Shown: positions 7,786-16,391 of the stretch, in pieces | Numbering within the stretch: position 1 is the first letter of the stretch | Layout of the letters: the number at the start of each line of letters is the position of its first letter | Assembly: GCA_958450865.1 (NCBI GenBank) | Contig: CAUDNY010000002.1 | Span: 283,524-347,523, forward strand | Length of the DNA stretch: 64,000 nt | Source: an uncultured Collinsella sp. | GTDB taxonomy: Bacteria; Actinomycetota; Coriobacteriia; Coriobacteriales; Coriobacteriaceae | Direction of reading: 5' to 3' | The notes under the pieces: generated by a model | Databases searched by the model: none | The model's input: only the letters and a program-made list of their open reading frames with translations | Told to the model about the DNA's origin: nothing | Made by a program: the position numbers and the translations under genes

Positions 7786-9207
7786 ATGGCTCATAACGAC
7801 AAACCCGAAAGCGCAAACGAGGCGCAGGATCATTCCCAACCGCTCGACGACGGCGGCTTTTTCTCCCTTAACGACGTGATCACGGCAGGCAGGCAACAGC
7901 TCACCCGCTCCGAGCATCTCTTGGCTGCCGACACGCGCCGCAACGCCCGTAACCTACTCGCGAGCGCCAAGTTGCTCGTGCTCGTCGTCATCGTCTCGCT
8001 CGCCATGGGCGTTGCCGCTTGGGCGTTTTTGGCCTCGTTGAATATCGCGACCGACTATCGCGAGCACCATGCATGGATTTACGCCCTGCTTCCCGTTGTG
8101 GGTGTGGCCACCGCATGGGTGTACAAAAACCACGGTCTTGCCGCCAAACGCGGCAACAATCTGGTCATCGACTCTGCCCTGGGCACACGACTCATCCACG
8201 CGCGCATGGCCATCCTCACGTTTGCGTGCTCCACGCTCACACACCTGACGGGCGGCTCGGCCGGCCGTGAGGGCGCCGCGGTACAGATCGGCGGCACCAT
8301 CGCCAGCAATGTTTCGAACCTCGCTCATCTCAAAAAGCATGACCACCACGACCTCATGCTCGCCGGCATCTCGTCGGCCTTTGGCGCCGTGTTCGGCTCG
8401 CCCCTTGCCGGCGCGTTCTTTGGCATGGAGATGTGCTTTATCGGCAAAATCGACTACACCGCGGGGATCTACTGCCTGGTCGCCTCGTTTACCGGCTACT
8501 TTACATCGCTTGCCCTGGGTACCGAGTACGAGGCGAATGTCATCGCCAGCGTTCCCACCATGACGCCCAAAACGGTCGTCATCGTTGTTATCAGCGCCAT
8601 TATCTTCGGTCTGACGGCACGCCTCTTTGCCTGGTCGGTTCGAACCGTCAAGAGCCTGTACGGTCGCTTTATCACCAATTACCTTGCTCGCGCACTCGTG
8701 GGCGCGCTCGTGGTTTTGGCCGCCTATGCCCTCCTCGACGCCTGGAACTACGCCGGCCTTTCCACGTGGCTTTCCGGCGCCGGATTTGCGGGCAACACCA
8801 CCCTGGCGGACGCAGCCATCAAGTTGGTCGTCACAGCGCTTACCCTGGGCGCGGGCTTCCAAGGCGGCGAGGTCACGCCCCTGTTTGGCATCGGTGCGGC
8901 ACTCGGTGGCTGGATCGGCCGCCTCGTCGGAATCGACCCCAGCTTTCTGGCGGCGCTGGGCATGCTCGGCGTCTTCTGCGCCGGCCTTAACGTGCCCATC
9001 ACCACCTGTATGATGGCCATCGACCTGTTCCACGGCACGGCCGCCGGGTTCTTTGTCATCGTGGCGTTTATCAGCTATCTCGCCGGCGGCCACCGCGGCG
9101 TGTATCCCGCCCAGCGCATCATCTCACCCAAGCGCCGCTCGCTTATTGTGGACGAGGGCGGCACGGTGGCAGAGGCTATCGAGCGTCACAACGACCTGAT
9201 AGAGTAG
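7786..9207 (+). CDS. CLC-family anion transporter, possibly of the fluoride-exporting type
   Basis: A 473-residue membrane protein of the CLC superfamily. It has GSAGREGAAVQIGG (about 161) in place of the usual GREGP region, GNNLVIDSALGTR (about 124) where chloride types have GSGIP, and GGEVTPLFGIGAALGG (about 364) in place of GxFxP. GNN and GGEVTPLF are, from memory, features of CLC-F fluoride/proton antiporters; that assignment is inferred. The first 65 residues are hydrophilic. The start at 7786 has AGAGG six bases upstream. No fluoride riboswitch is recognisable upstream. It is probably monocistronic. Confidence 0.8.
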   Translation: MAHNDKPESANEAQDHSQPLDDGGFFSLNDVITAGRQQLTRSEHLLAADTRRNARNLLASAKLLVLVVIVSLAMGVAAWAFLASLNIATDYREHHAWIYALLPVVGVATAWVYKNHGLAAKRGNNLVIDSALGTRLIHARMAILTFACSTLTHLTGGSAGREGAAVQIGGTIASNVSNLAHLKKHDHHDLMLAGISSAFGAVFGSPLAGAFFGMEMCFIGKIDYTAGIYCLVASFTGYFTSLALGTEYEANVIASVPTMTPKTVVIVVISAIIFGLTARLFAWSVRTVKSLYGRFITNYLARALVGALVVLAAYALLDAWNYAGLSTWLSGAGFAGNTTLADAAIKLVVTALTLGAGFQGGEVTPLFGIGAALGGWIGRLVGIDPSFLAALGMLGVFCAGLNVPITTCMMAIDLFHGTAAGFFVIVAFISYLAGGHRGVYPAQRIISPKRRSLIVDEGGTVAEAIERHNDLIE

Positions 9208-9294
9208 ACGTTAGTATTCGCCGTGCAGCCACAATCGGGGGCAATTCGACCTGAGCGCGACCGCACCGTCACGTCATACGCCAGGAGTCGCCCC

Positions 9295-10257
9295 ATGCAC
9301 GCAACTGATTTTGGTCGCACGCTCATCATCGCCAACCCCACCGCCCAGTCGGGTGCGGCGCGCGAAGTCGCTGAGCGCCTGCAGCGCTTTTTGGACATGA
9401 CTGCACGCGCATCCCAGTTTGACCTGGTGCTGACCGAGCGCATGGGACACGCCAAGGAGCTGGCCGCCCAGGCTCAGGGCTATCGCACCGTTATCGCGCT
9501 TGGCGGTGACGGCGTAATCCACGAGGTCGTCAACGGGCTTATGACGCAAAAGGAGGACGCACGCCCCGCTCTTGCCGTCCTGCCCGTGGGCTCCGGTAAC
9601 GATTTTGCCCAGACGCTCGGCATCGACGATTTCTCCGGCAAGGATTTTGGCGCGCTGCTCACCTGCGATCTGCAGAGTCAGGACATCGGGTGCATTCGCT
9701 CGTGGAGCCCTGCGAGCGGCAGCGGCGAGGCTACCGTTGAGTACTACGACCAGACGCTTTCGGTCGGTATTGACGCCGCCATCGGCCTGGGCACCACCGA
9801 GCTGCGCAAAAAGACGGGCCTCGCCGGCGCTCCGCTCTACACCCTCTCGGGCCTTGAGCAGTTTGGCCTGCGCTACCGCAACTATCCCATGACGGTGAGC
9901 TTTGACGGTGCGCCCGCCGAGCGCGTGCGGGCGATTATCATGGCGATTCAGCTGGGCCCCACCTATGGTTCGGGCTATCGCATCTGCCCCGACGCCGACC
10001 CGTGCGACGGCACACTCGACGTCTGCTACGCCTGCGGCCCCGTTCCGCGCGCGGTCGCGCTTCCCATGTTCCTTTCGGCCAAAGATGGCCACCATACCAA
10101 GCTGCCACCGGTTCGCATGCGCCGTTGTCGCCATGCCGAGCTTACCTTTGAGGAGCCCGACTACCCCATCCAGGCCGACGGCGAGCCCATCGTCGCCTCG
10201 CGCATCGAGGTCGACGTCCTCGGCGGAGCCCTCCACGTCTGGCACCCCACCCACTAA
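9295..10257 (+). CDS. Diacylglycerol kinase family lipid kinase
   Basis: A 320-residue protein of the DagK/YegS catalytic family. It shows LIIANPTAQSG near the N-terminus, the nucleotide-binding GGDGVIHEVVNGL (about 74) and GSGNDFAQTLGID (about 101). The C-terminal domain contains the QADGEP segment common in the family. It would phosphorylate diacylglycerol or a related lipid at the membrane. The start at 9295 has AGGAG seven bases upstream; the longer frame from 9223 has no ribosome site. It ends just before a 26-bp-arm inverted repeat and faces the release-factor-like gene. Confidence 0.85.
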   Translation: MHATDFGRTLIIANPTAQSGAAREVAERLQRFLDMTARASQFDLVLTERMGHAKELAAQAQGYRTVIALGGDGVIHEVVNGLMTQKEDARPALAVLPVGSGNDFAQTLGIDDFSGKDFGALLTCDLQSQDIGCIRSWSPASGSGEATVEYYDQTLSVGIDAAIGLGTTELRKKTGLAGAPLYTLSGLEQFGLRYRNYPMTVSFDGAPAERVRAIIMAIQLGPTYGSGYRICPDADPCDGTLDVCYACGPVPRAVALPMFLSAKDGHHTKLPPVRMRRCRHAELTFEEPDYPIQADGEPIVASRIEVDVLGGALHVWHPTH

Positions 10258-10265
10258 CCCCACCT

Positions 10266-10334
10266 AAGTTGCGGTGAAATAGGGACTGTTTATGCATCTA
10301 AAGCCGCAAAACAGTCCCTATTTCACCGCAACTT
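10266..10334. repeat. Long perfect inverted repeat between convergent genes (family A)
   Basis: Arms of 26 bases (10266-10291 and 10309-10334) are exactly complementary, starting AAGTTGCGGTGAAATAGGG, around a 17-nt loop. It lies between the ends of two convergent genes. No T-run follows on either strand. A diverged relative with the same outer arm sequence is at 31351-31417. It may act as a bidirectional terminator or be a dispersed palindromic element. Confidence 0.85.
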
Positions 10335-10344
10335 ATTGAGGAGA

Positions 10345-10725
10345 TCATTCCTCCCCGCCTGGCTTGCGACGGTTGGCCTTTTTAATCGCGTTGAAGTGCT
10401 TATCGTTGAGCCTGCGCTGGCGCGATCGCTGTGGCACTTTGGTCTTTACGCGTCGGCGCGGCGGACGGCCACGACGCTCAAGCTCTGTCCTCAGCTTACG
10501 CAGACAGCAGCTACGATTCTGAAACTGACTGCGGCTCTCGCGCGCCGTCACGGTAATCCCCGAAGGGATATGTTTCATGCGCACCGCCGAGTCCGTCGTG
10601 TTCACGCCCTGTCCGCCCGGGCCCGTCGCGCGAAACACCTGCACCTCGCAATCGCGTGCCAACTCCTCGACCGACATCTCGGCATAGCGCGCATACTCGC
10701 GCCATCCCATCTTGTTCTCATCCAT
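10345..10725 (-). CDS. Release-factor-like protein with GGQ motif
   Basis: A 126-residue protein consisting mainly of the class I release factor catalytic domain. GPGGQGVNTTDSAVRM (about 34-49) contains the GGQ that triggers peptidyl-tRNA hydrolysis, followed by a basic tail rich in Arg and Lys. It lacks codon-recognition domains, so it resembles ArfB/YaeJ-type ribosome rescue factors or the RF-1-domain family. The ATG at 10725 has GGGGAGG seven bases upstream; the longer frame begins inside a terminator. It is transcribed separately from xpt, which ends at a strong terminator just upstream. Confidence 0.85.
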   Translation of the reverse strand: MDENKMGWREYARYAEMSVEELARDCEVQVFRATGPGGQGVNTTDSAVRMKHIPSGITVTARESRSQFQNRSCCLRKLRTELERRGRPPRRRVKTKVPQRSRQRRLNDKHFNAIKKANRRKPGGEE

Positions 10726-10744
10726 ATCAACACCTCCCCTCATA

Positions 10745-10781
10745 CAAAAAATGTGACAAAGGGACAGTCCCTTTGTCACAT
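10745..10781 (-). terminator. Intrinsic terminator after xpt (family B palindrome)
   Basis: ATGTGACAAAGGGAC (10751-10765), one base, then its exact reverse complement (10767-10781). On the minus strand it is followed by TTTTTTG. A near copy with one mismatch lies at 18959-18985. Confidence 0.85.
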
Positions 10782-10808
10782 CGCATACCAATCGCTTGTG
10801 TTGCGCAC

Positions 10809-11387
10809 CTAGGCGAACGTGATCTCGCCGTTCTCGCAGTCCATTTCGGCGATACGGGCAAGGCTCTCAACGCGGAAGCCGCGCTCGCGGAGCTTATCGC
10901 CACCGCCCTGGAAGCCCTTCTCAACGGCGATGCCAATGCCGGCAACCTCGGCGCCCGCAGCCTCGCAGATCTTAATAAGGCCCTCAAGCGCGCAACCGTT
11001 GGCCAGGAAGTCGTCGATAATCAGGACCTTATCGCCCTCGGACAGGAAACGCTTACCCACGATAACCGGGTACTCCTTCTGCTTGGTAAAGGAGTAGATG
11101 GTCGTGGCATACTGCTCGCCGTCGAGGTTGATGGACTGTGCCTTCTTGGCAAAGACCACCGGCACGCCGCCAAAATGCTGGGCCGCAATGCAAGCCATGC
11201 CAATGCCCGAAGCCTCGATCGTCAGGATCTTGTTGATCTCGACACCCTCGAACAGACGGGCCCACTCGGCGCCCATATGGTCGAACAGCTCAACGTCGCA
11301 CTGGTGGTTGAGGAAGGCATCAACCTTAAGGACGTTACCGGCCTTTACGATGCCGTCATGGCGAATACGATCCTCAAGCTCCTGCAT
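10809..11387 (-). CDS. xpt: Xanthine phosphoribosyltransferase
   Basis: A 192-residue type I phosphoribosyltransferase converting xanthine plus PRPP to XMP in purine salvage. It begins MQELEDRIRHDG and has VLIIDDFLANGCAL (about 130), the PRPP-binding loop with the two acidic residues, plus IEASGIGMACIAA and the basic AKKAQSINL segment typical of Xpt. The length matches the family. AAGGGG lies upstream of ATG. No purine riboswitch is recognisable in the 160 bases upstream. A strong terminator follows, so it is likely a single-gene unit. Confidence 0.9.
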   Translation of the reverse strand: MQELEDRIRHDGIVKAGNVLKVDAFLNHQCDVELFDHMGAEWARLFEGVEINKILTIEASGIGMACIAAQHFGGVPVVFAKKAQSINLDGEQYATTIYSFTKQKEYPVIVGKRFLSEGDKVLIIDDFLANGCALEGLIKICEAAGAEVAGIGIAVEKGFQGGGDKLRERGFRVESLARIAEMDCENGEITFA

Positions 11388-11547
11388 GGCGCAACCCCTT
11401 CTCGCGGCAACGATACCGCGCGATTAATAAACGTTGTTCGATAGTCTACCACGGACCGACCCCCGCCCGCCCCACAAGCCGCATCGCACCATAAAGCTGC
11501 AAGACCAGTAGATAGGCCCGATTCGTGGCAGACAGCCTCCCAACACG

Positions 11548-12852
11548 CTAATGCCGGGTGCGCGTCCTCACCAAACGTACCAATGTGAGCGCAAAGCCCA
11601 CGGTAGCAACGGCCATCAGCACGTAGAATACCAAACGGAAGCCAAAGAGGAACACGTCCGGACGACCCGCCACATAGCTCGTGACCGTCTTGCCCATCGC
11701 CGCGCTCGTCTGTCCATACAGGATGCGCGACGCCGCCGTAATACCCAGCGCTATGCCCGCATAGCGCGCCAAGCTGCTCAAGCTGCCCGCAAAGCCAAGC
11801 GCCTCACGCGGAGCCGAACCCATATACAGCGAATTATTGGGACTCTGGAAGATCGACGTGCCGCACGACATAAACGCGACGCAGCACACAATCATCAAGA
11901 CGGAAGAGTGCTCGTCAAGCGTGCTCACCGCAAAGAGACCGCACACGTACACGCCCAGGCCAACGGCCGTGGGCGCTTCACAACCAACACGGTCGGACAC
12001 CGAGCCCGAAAGCGGGCCCACAAAGGCATTCACGACCGGCATCGCCACAAACAACAGGCCGGAGATATCGGAGCTAAAGCCGTGGGCATCCTGAAAGTAG
12101 AACGGCAACACAAACTCGGAGGCACCGATACCCACGAACACGATAAGCATGCAAGCCAGGTTAATCGTGAAAGCCGAGCTCGCAAAGCAGCGACGCGCCG
12201 CCTCTGTCAACGGCATAGGGCGTTCGCCAGCCTCCGGCTTCACATGCGGCAGCGTATAGAGTCCCACGATAAACGAGATTACGCCAATGGGCAGATTGAT
12301 AAGGAAGATGCTCTCCCAGGGAAAGCTCGCCACCAGCACGCCGCCGAGCACGGGGCCGCACATCATGCCAAGAGCCACAAAGGTCGCCAGAATGCCCATG
12401 GCACGGCCGCGCTCACGCGCCGGAAACGACTCGGTAATGATGCCCATATTGTTGGCCATCGCGGCGGCACAGCCAATGCCCTGCACGAAACGCGCCAAGA
12501 TAAGCACCTCGAGCGAAGCCGAAAGCCCGCAAAGCAACGAGCCACCCGTAAAGACGATTACACCAAGCTGGAACACATTCACCTTGCCGCGCACATCGCC
12601 CAAGCGGCCAAACGGCAGCATGGCGACGCACGTCGCGAGCAGATACACCGAGCTCACGAGCTGAATGCGGTCGAGACCCACCCCCAGCTCCTTTTGCATC
12701 ACTGGGAGCGCCACCGTCACGATGCTCGCATCCAGACACGCCATAAAGGTCATGACGAGCACGGTGAACAGAATCGCCCATTTATTCTTACCGTGGGTGT
12801 CGCCCTCTAGGGCAATGTGTTCGCGGCGCAGCTGCTCGGCAGTTTTCTCCAT
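11548..12852 (-). CDS. MFS drug-efflux-type transporter
   Basis: A 434-residue major facilitator protein with about twelve to fourteen hydrophobic segments. Markers include MACLDASIVTVALPVM in the first helix, the loop 2-3 motif FGRLGDVRGK, and SFPARERGRAMGI in the intracellular loop. These fit the DHA drug:proton antiporter groups (LmrB/EmrB-like). The substrate is unknown. ATG 12852 has AAAGGA upstream; the longer frame to 12879 runs into the metY terminator. It lies on the same strand as metY but is separated by that terminator. Confidence 0.82.
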   Translation of the reverse strand: MEKTAEQLRREHIALEGDTHGKNKWAILFTVLVMTFMACLDASIVTVALPVMQKELGVGLDRIQLVSSVYLLATCVAMLPFGRLGDVRGKVNVFQLGVIVFTGGSLLCGLSASLEVLILARFVQGIGCAAAMANNMGIITESFPARERGRAMGILATFVALGMMCGPVLGGVLVASFPWESIFLINLPIGVISFIVGLYTLPHVKPEAGERPMPLTEAARRCFASSAFTINLACMLIVFVGIGASEFVLPFYFQDAHGFSSDISGLLFVAMPVVNAFVGPLSGSVSDRVGCEAPTAVGLGVYVCGLFAVSTLDEHSSVLMIVCCVAFMSCGTSIFQSPNNSLYMGSAPREALGFAGSLSSLARYAGIALGITAASRILYGQTSAAMGKTVTSYVAGRPDVFLFGFRLVFYVLMAVATVGFALTLVRLVRTRTRH

Positions 12853-12876
12853 GTATATCCTTTCTATCGTGCAACG

Positions 12877-12924
12877 CAAAAACGGGACCCCAATCGCCTA
12901 CAAACGGACACGATCGGGGTCCCG
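12877..12924 (-). terminator. Intrinsic terminator after metY
   Basis: CGGGACCCC-AATCG (from 12883) pairs with CGAT-C-GGGGTCCCG (ending 12924). On the minus strand it is followed by TTTTTG. Confidence 0.8.
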
Positions 12925-12993
12925 CCTACGGAATCGGAACTATGAGGACGTCGTCAGCCGAAAAGCCGTCCCACGCCTCGCACGCACGCTAGC

Positions 12994-14277
12994 CTAGCAC
13001 TGCTCGAGTGCCTGCTCAAGGTCGGCAATCAGATCGGCCGTGTCCTCGAGGCCGCACGACAGGCGCACCATGTCGGCGGAGATGCCACAGGCGATGAGCT
13101 CCTCATCGTTCATCTGGCGGTGCGTAGCGTTAGCGGGATGCAGGCAGCAGGTGCGGGCGTCGGCCACATGCGTGGCGATCTGGGCGAGCTTGAGGCTCTT
13201 CATAAAGGTCTCGGCCGCCGCGCGACCACCATTAAAGCCAAAGCTCACAACGCCGCAGGTACCGTTTGGCATGTACTTCTGAGCGAGGTCATAGTACTTG
13301 TCGCCCTCCAGGCCCGGATAGCTCACGAAGCGCACCTTGGGATGGCTCTGCAGGAACTTGGCAACGGCCAGGCCGTTCTCGCAATGACGCGGCATGCGCA
13401 CATGCAGGCTCTCGAGCGAGCTGTTCAAGAAGAACGCCGCCTGCGGGTTCTGCATGGGGCCAAGATCGCGCATGAGCTGCGCGGTGGCCTTGGTAATGAA
13501 GGCGCCCTCGCGACCGAACTTCTCGGCATAGGTCACGCCATGGTAGCTCTCGTCAGGCGTGGTGAGACCCGGGAACTTGTCCGCATGGGCCATCCAGTCA
13601 AACTGGCCGTGGTCGACGATCACGCCGCCCAGGTAGGCAGCATGTCCATCCATGTACTTGGTGGTGGAGTGCGTAACGATGTCGGCGCCCCACTCAAAGG
13701 GACGGCACATCACGGGCGTCGGGAAGGTGTTGTCGACCATCAACGGCACACCGTGGTCATGTGCGGCCTTGGCAAAGCGCTCAATATCGAGCACGGCAAG
13801 GGCGGGGTTTGCGATCGTCTCGCCAAAGACGAGCTTTGTGTTGGGCTGGAAGGCTGCCTCAAGCTCCTCATCGGTGCAGTCGGGGGCAACGAACGTGCAG
13901 GTCAAGCCCATGCGACCCATGGTGTGGGCGAGCAGGTTATACGTACCGCCGTAAATGGCAGAGCTTGCGACCACGTGATCGCCGGCACCGGCAACGTTAA
14001 AGATCGCGAGGAAGTTCGCAGCCATGCCCGAACTCGTGAGCATCGCTGCGGTGCCGCCCTCCATCTCGCAGATCTTGGCGGCAACCAAATCGCACGTGGG
14101 GTTCTGCAGACGGCTGTAGAAGTAGCCAGACTCCTCCAGGTCAAACAGCTTGCCCATGTGCTCCGACGTGTCGTACTTCCACGTGGTGGACTGGTAGATG
14201 GGCACCTGGCGCGGCTCCGCATCTCCCGGGTGATAGCCGCCCTGAACACATGTAGTACCGATAGTCTGCTCGCTCAT
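12994..14277 (-). CDS. metY: O-acetylhomoserine sulfhydrylase (homocysteine synthase)
   Basis: A 427-residue PLP enzyme of the Cys/Met metabolism family. The lysine that binds PLP lies in HSTTKYMDGH (about 204-213), with the upstream SSGMAANFLAIFN and the late RLSCGLEDTADLIADLEQAL. The length and the opening TTCVQGGY fit MetY, which makes homocysteine from O-acetylhomoserine and sulfide, rather than the shorter MetB/MetC. GGGAG precedes the ATG. No S-box or other Met riboswitch is recognisable in the 230-base divergent region upstream. A terminator follows. Confidence 0.88.
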   Translation of the reverse strand: MSEQTIGTTCVQGGYHPGDAEPRQVPIYQSTTWKYDTSEHMGKLFDLEESGYFYSRLQNPTCDLVAAKICEMEGGTAAMLTSSGMAANFLAIFNVAGAGDHVVASSAIYGGTYNLLAHTMGRMGLTCTFVAPDCTDEELEAAFQPNTKLVFGETIANPALAVLDIERFAKAAHDHGVPLMVDNTFPTPVMCRPFEWGADIVTHSTTKYMDGHAAYLGGVIVDHGQFDWMAHADKFPGLTTPDESYHGVTYAEKFGREGAFITKATAQLMRDLGPMQNPQAAFFLNSSLESLHVRMPRHCENGLAVAKFLQSHPKVRFVSYPGLEGDKYYDLAQKYMPNGTCGVVSFGFNGGRAAAETFMKSLKLAQIATHVADARTCCLHPANATHRQMNDEELIACGISADMVRLSCGLEDTADLIADLEQALEQC

Positions 14278-14507
14278 ATCTAGCTCCCTTACCTGGGTTA
14301 CGTTTTATTCGGTTCACGATACCGCTACCCTGCACCCCTCTCAACCCATCCCCAAGGTAGGTTATGGGACAAATTGATTAGGGGTATTTATCTCAAGCCT
14401 TGGGCATTTGCTCGATAGATAAAAATGAGGCATACATGAAGCTCTCGATGATTACATGCCCCGTCACGGGTACCATAGGCGGGTACACCGTGACCAAGGA
14501 GACAACG

Positions 14508-14954
14508 ATGAAGCAGATCGATACCACCCAGCTCGACACCGCCGCCTGCCAGGCTCAGGCTGCCGAGTACCATGCCCGCGGCTTTAACTGCGCGCAGGCC
14601 GTCGCCTGCACGCTCGCGCCCGCCGTCGGGCTCGACCCCCAGGTCGCCTTTACCCTCACCGAGGGCTTTGGCGCCGGCATGGGCGGCATGACCGAAACCT
14701 GCGGTGCTATCTCGGGCGCCGTGGCCATCATGGGCTTTGTGATGAGCGACGGCATGGAAAACCCCAAGACCAAGGGCCAGACCTACAAGCTGTCACGCGA
14801 GATCGCCAAGCGTTTTGGCGAGAAGAACACGACGACCGTCTGCGGCACGCTCAAGGGCATCGGATCGGACAAGGGTCCGCTCCGCAGCTGCCCCGGCTGC
14901 ATCGACGATGCCGTCGAGATTGCCTGCGATGTGCTAAAGCAGCTCGCCGAGTAA
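14508..14954 (+). CDS. C_GCAxxG_C_C family putative redox protein
   Basis: A 148-residue protein with the family's cysteine pattern: FNCAQAVACTLA, GGMTETCGAISGA, TVCGTLKG and RSCPGCIDDAVEI. Such proteins occur in anaerobes and often carry metal or disulfide redox centres; the reaction is unknown. ATG 14508 has AAGGAG six bases upstream. An in-frame ATG at 14436 also has a fair site (GAGG, five bases) and would add 24 residues including a cysteine, so the start is uncertain. An imperfect inverted repeat (CACGGGTACC/GGGTACACCGTG, about 14466-14493) lies between the two candidates. A bidirectional terminator follows. Confidence 0.75.
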   Translation: MKQIDTTQLDTAACQAQAAEYHARGFNCAQAVACTLAPAVGLDPQVAFTLTEGFGAGMGGMTETCGAISGAVAIMGFVMSDGMENPKTKGQTYKLSREIAKRFGEKNTTTVCGTLKGIGSDKGPLRSCPGCIDDAVEIACDVLKQLAE

Positions 14955-14971
14955 ACGGCTGCAACAGAAAT

Positions 14972-15018
14972 CGACGGCCGGCGCGCTTGGGATTCATCCA
15001 AAAGCACGCCGGCCGTCG
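14972..15018. terminator. Bidirectional hairpin between convergent genes
   Basis: CGACGGCCGGCG-C-GCTT (14972-14988) pairs with AAGC-A-CGCCGGCCGTCG (15002-15018), with one mismatch in 17 pairs. It lies between convergent stops at 14954 and 15022. T-runs are weak. Confidence 0.65.
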
Positions 15019-15021
15019 CCG

Positions 15022-15660
15022 TTAGAACTCCGCAAACTCGGGAGCGCCAACCTCAATCTCCTCGCGCCCCGCCATAAGCTCGCGCATCTTAGCGCAAAAC
15101 GGTTCCTGCTCCCCCGCCTTGAACACCAAATGAAGTGTCACGGCATCCGCGTAATCGGTATCCGAAACCTTGGCACCCGAATCCTGCGCCAGGCGAAGCA
15201 CCTGCTCGTATTGCGGATAGGCCACATGAACATCAACGGGCACAACACTTGTCATCTCGACGATCTGTCCGGCCTCCTGAGCCGCGGCCACCGCCGCCTG
15301 CGTCGCCGCAGTGTAGGCACGCACCAAGCCACCAGGCCCCAGCAACGTTCCGCCAAAATAGCGCGTCACCACGCAGCAAACATTTTTGAGCCCTGCACCG
15401 CGCAACACCCCGAGCGTCGGCATACCGCTCGTGCGGCTCGGCTCGCCGTCATCGCTCTGGCGCTCGCGTCCATCGACCAAAATCCACGCGGGAACATTGT
15501 GTCGAGCGTCGTAATGGCGCTTGCGAACCATCTCAATAAAGGCATTCGCCTCATCCTCGGACTCAATATGGACCAGCTGGGCAATAAACCGGCTCTTGCG
15601 GTCCACAAACTCGCCCGAAGCCTCAATATTCGATTGAAGAGTAAAATAGCTGTCCAACAA
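15022..15660 (-). CDS. yigZ: YigZ/IMPACT family protein
   Basis: A 212-residue member of the UPF0029/IMPACT family. The N-terminal domain carries KSRFIAQLVHIESEDEA, ARHNVPAWIL, DDGEPSRTSGMP and the glycine-rich RYFGGTLLGPGGLVRAYT. A C-terminal DUF1949-type domain follows. The family is linked to translation control, but the molecular function in bacteria is unclear. It converges on the C_GCAxxG_C_C gene. The first 335 bases upstream hold large structured repeats and the end of rnpB, not an obvious promoter. Confidence 0.87.
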   Translation of the reverse strand: MLDSYFTLQSNIEASGEFVDRKSRFIAQLVHIESEDEANAFIEMVRKRHYDARHNVPAWILVDGRERQSDDGEPSRTSGMPTLGVLRGAGLKNVCCVVTRYFGGTLLGPGGLVRAYTAATQAAVAAAQEAGQIVEMTSVVPVDVHVAYPQYEQVLRLAQDSGAKVSDTDYADAVTLHLVFKAGEQEPFCAKMRELMAGREEIEVGAPEFAEF

Positions 15661-15771
15661 AGCCCCTCAACAACAAGCAAAGCAACAAACAGCCTCAATA
15701 ATACGGCAAAGACAGCACCGGTAACCCCGGTAAATAGAACGGCAAAGTCAATGACCAGGCAAAAACAGCGA

Positions 15772-15869
15772 GACGGCGTCAGCTGAGTCGATTTGGCCCG
15801 AAAGAGGAGGGAGCACGCCTTATGGCGGCGACCGACGAATGAGCGCCAAATCGGCCAGCTGACGCCGTC
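15772..15869. repeat. Very long hairpin upstream of yigZ and beyond rnpB
   Basis: GACGGCGTCAGCTG (15772-15785) and CGATTTGGC (15789-15797) pair with GCCAAATCG (15845-15853) and CAGCTGACGCCGTC (15856-15869). That is 23 pairs with one internal loop. The 47-nt apical part contains a GCACGCCTTATGGCG segment that can fold further. No reading frame explains it. It lies directly next to a copy of the repeated structured element. Confidence 0.75.
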
Positions 15870-15878
15870 GAAGGCGAG

Positions 15879-15975
15879 AACCCGTCAGCGCGAGCAAGGT
15901 GCCTTGAAAGCCGAGGGCATTGACCTTATGGTCATGCCCGAAGGCTTGAAAGGCAGATTGCCGCGCTGACGGGTT
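15879..15975. repeat. Structured repeat element, copy 1 (possible ncRNA)
   Basis: A 97-nt element with a perfect 14-bp outer stem (AACCCGTCAGCGCG/CGCGCTGACGGGTT). Inside are GCAAGGTGCCTTGAAA, a central hairpin (GGGCAT-TGACC-TTAT-GGTCA-TGCCC) and TTGAAAGGCAGATTGCC. Copy 2 at 19025-19123 keeps the internal motifs while its stems differ by paired changes. Strand is undecided. It ends 16 bases from the rnpB 3' end and might serve as its terminator. Confidence 0.75.
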
Positions 15976-15991
15976 CGCAGCGTCAACAAAG

Positions 15992-16355
15992 TGCCGAGTG
16001 GGCCGATAAGCCGGGTTCTGTCGTGAACGGTCATTTATCTTGTCTGCACGTTACCATGCAGCTCCACGCACGCTACCCGAACGCGGACCGGGCCGGCCCA
16101 TAGCGTTCCTATTCGCGCTTGCTCCGGATGGGGCTTGCCAAGCCGCCGTGTTGCCACGACGCTGGTGGTCTCTTACACCACCGTTTCAGCTTTTCCCTTT
16201 ACGCCTTGCGGCGCAGGTGGGAGTCTTCTTTTCTGCGGCGCTTTCCGTCGGATCACTCCGCCCGGCCGTTAGCCGGCATCCCGCCCTCTGGAGCCCGGAC
16301 TTTCCTCACGCGTGCTGCAAGCAGCACATCGCGCGACCGTCTGGCCCACTCAGCA
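15992..16355 (-). ncRNA. rnpB: RNase P RNA component, bacterial type A
   Basis: On the minus strand the 5' and 3' ends pair as P1 (TGCTGAGTGGGCC with GGCCCACTCGGCA). Just inside is the conserved GAGGAAAGTCCGGGCTCC of P4/CRI. Further on is the GACGGAAAGCGCCGCAGAAA region, and near the 3' end the universal ACAGAACCCGGCTTATCGGCC. The length of about 364 nt and overall order fit a type A RNA. It cleaves the 5' leader of pre-tRNAs with RnpA. The exact ends are set by P1 pairing. Confidence 0.95.
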
Positions 16356-16362
16356 GTGCAAG

Positions 16363-16391
16363 AGTGTAGCACACCGTTGCCGCAGGCAATG
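16363..16391 (-). promoter_or_regulatory. Candidate rnpB promoter
   Basis: TACACT (16363-16368) lies where a -10 box for rnpB is expected, about eight bases before the P1 5' end. With 17-bp spacing the -35 hexamer is CATTGC (16386-16391), a poor match. The rest of 16392-16618 holds one GC-rich hairpin (CCCGCCTC/GAGGCGGG near 16518-16540) and nothing else recognisable. Confidence 0.45.

Noticed and set aside
11388..11547. Possible purine riboswitch upstream of xpt
   Set aside because: The conserved loop and junction bases of the purine aptamer are not present.
12883..12924. GC-rich hairpin considered as a T-box or riboswitch for the MFS gene
   Set aside because: It has a clear T-run on the minus strand right after metY and lacks aptamer motifs, so it is an intrinsic terminator.
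14278..14507. Possible SAM or cobalamin riboswitch between metY and the divergent gene
   Set aside because: No S-box, SAM-II/III or B12-box core could be recognised on either strand.
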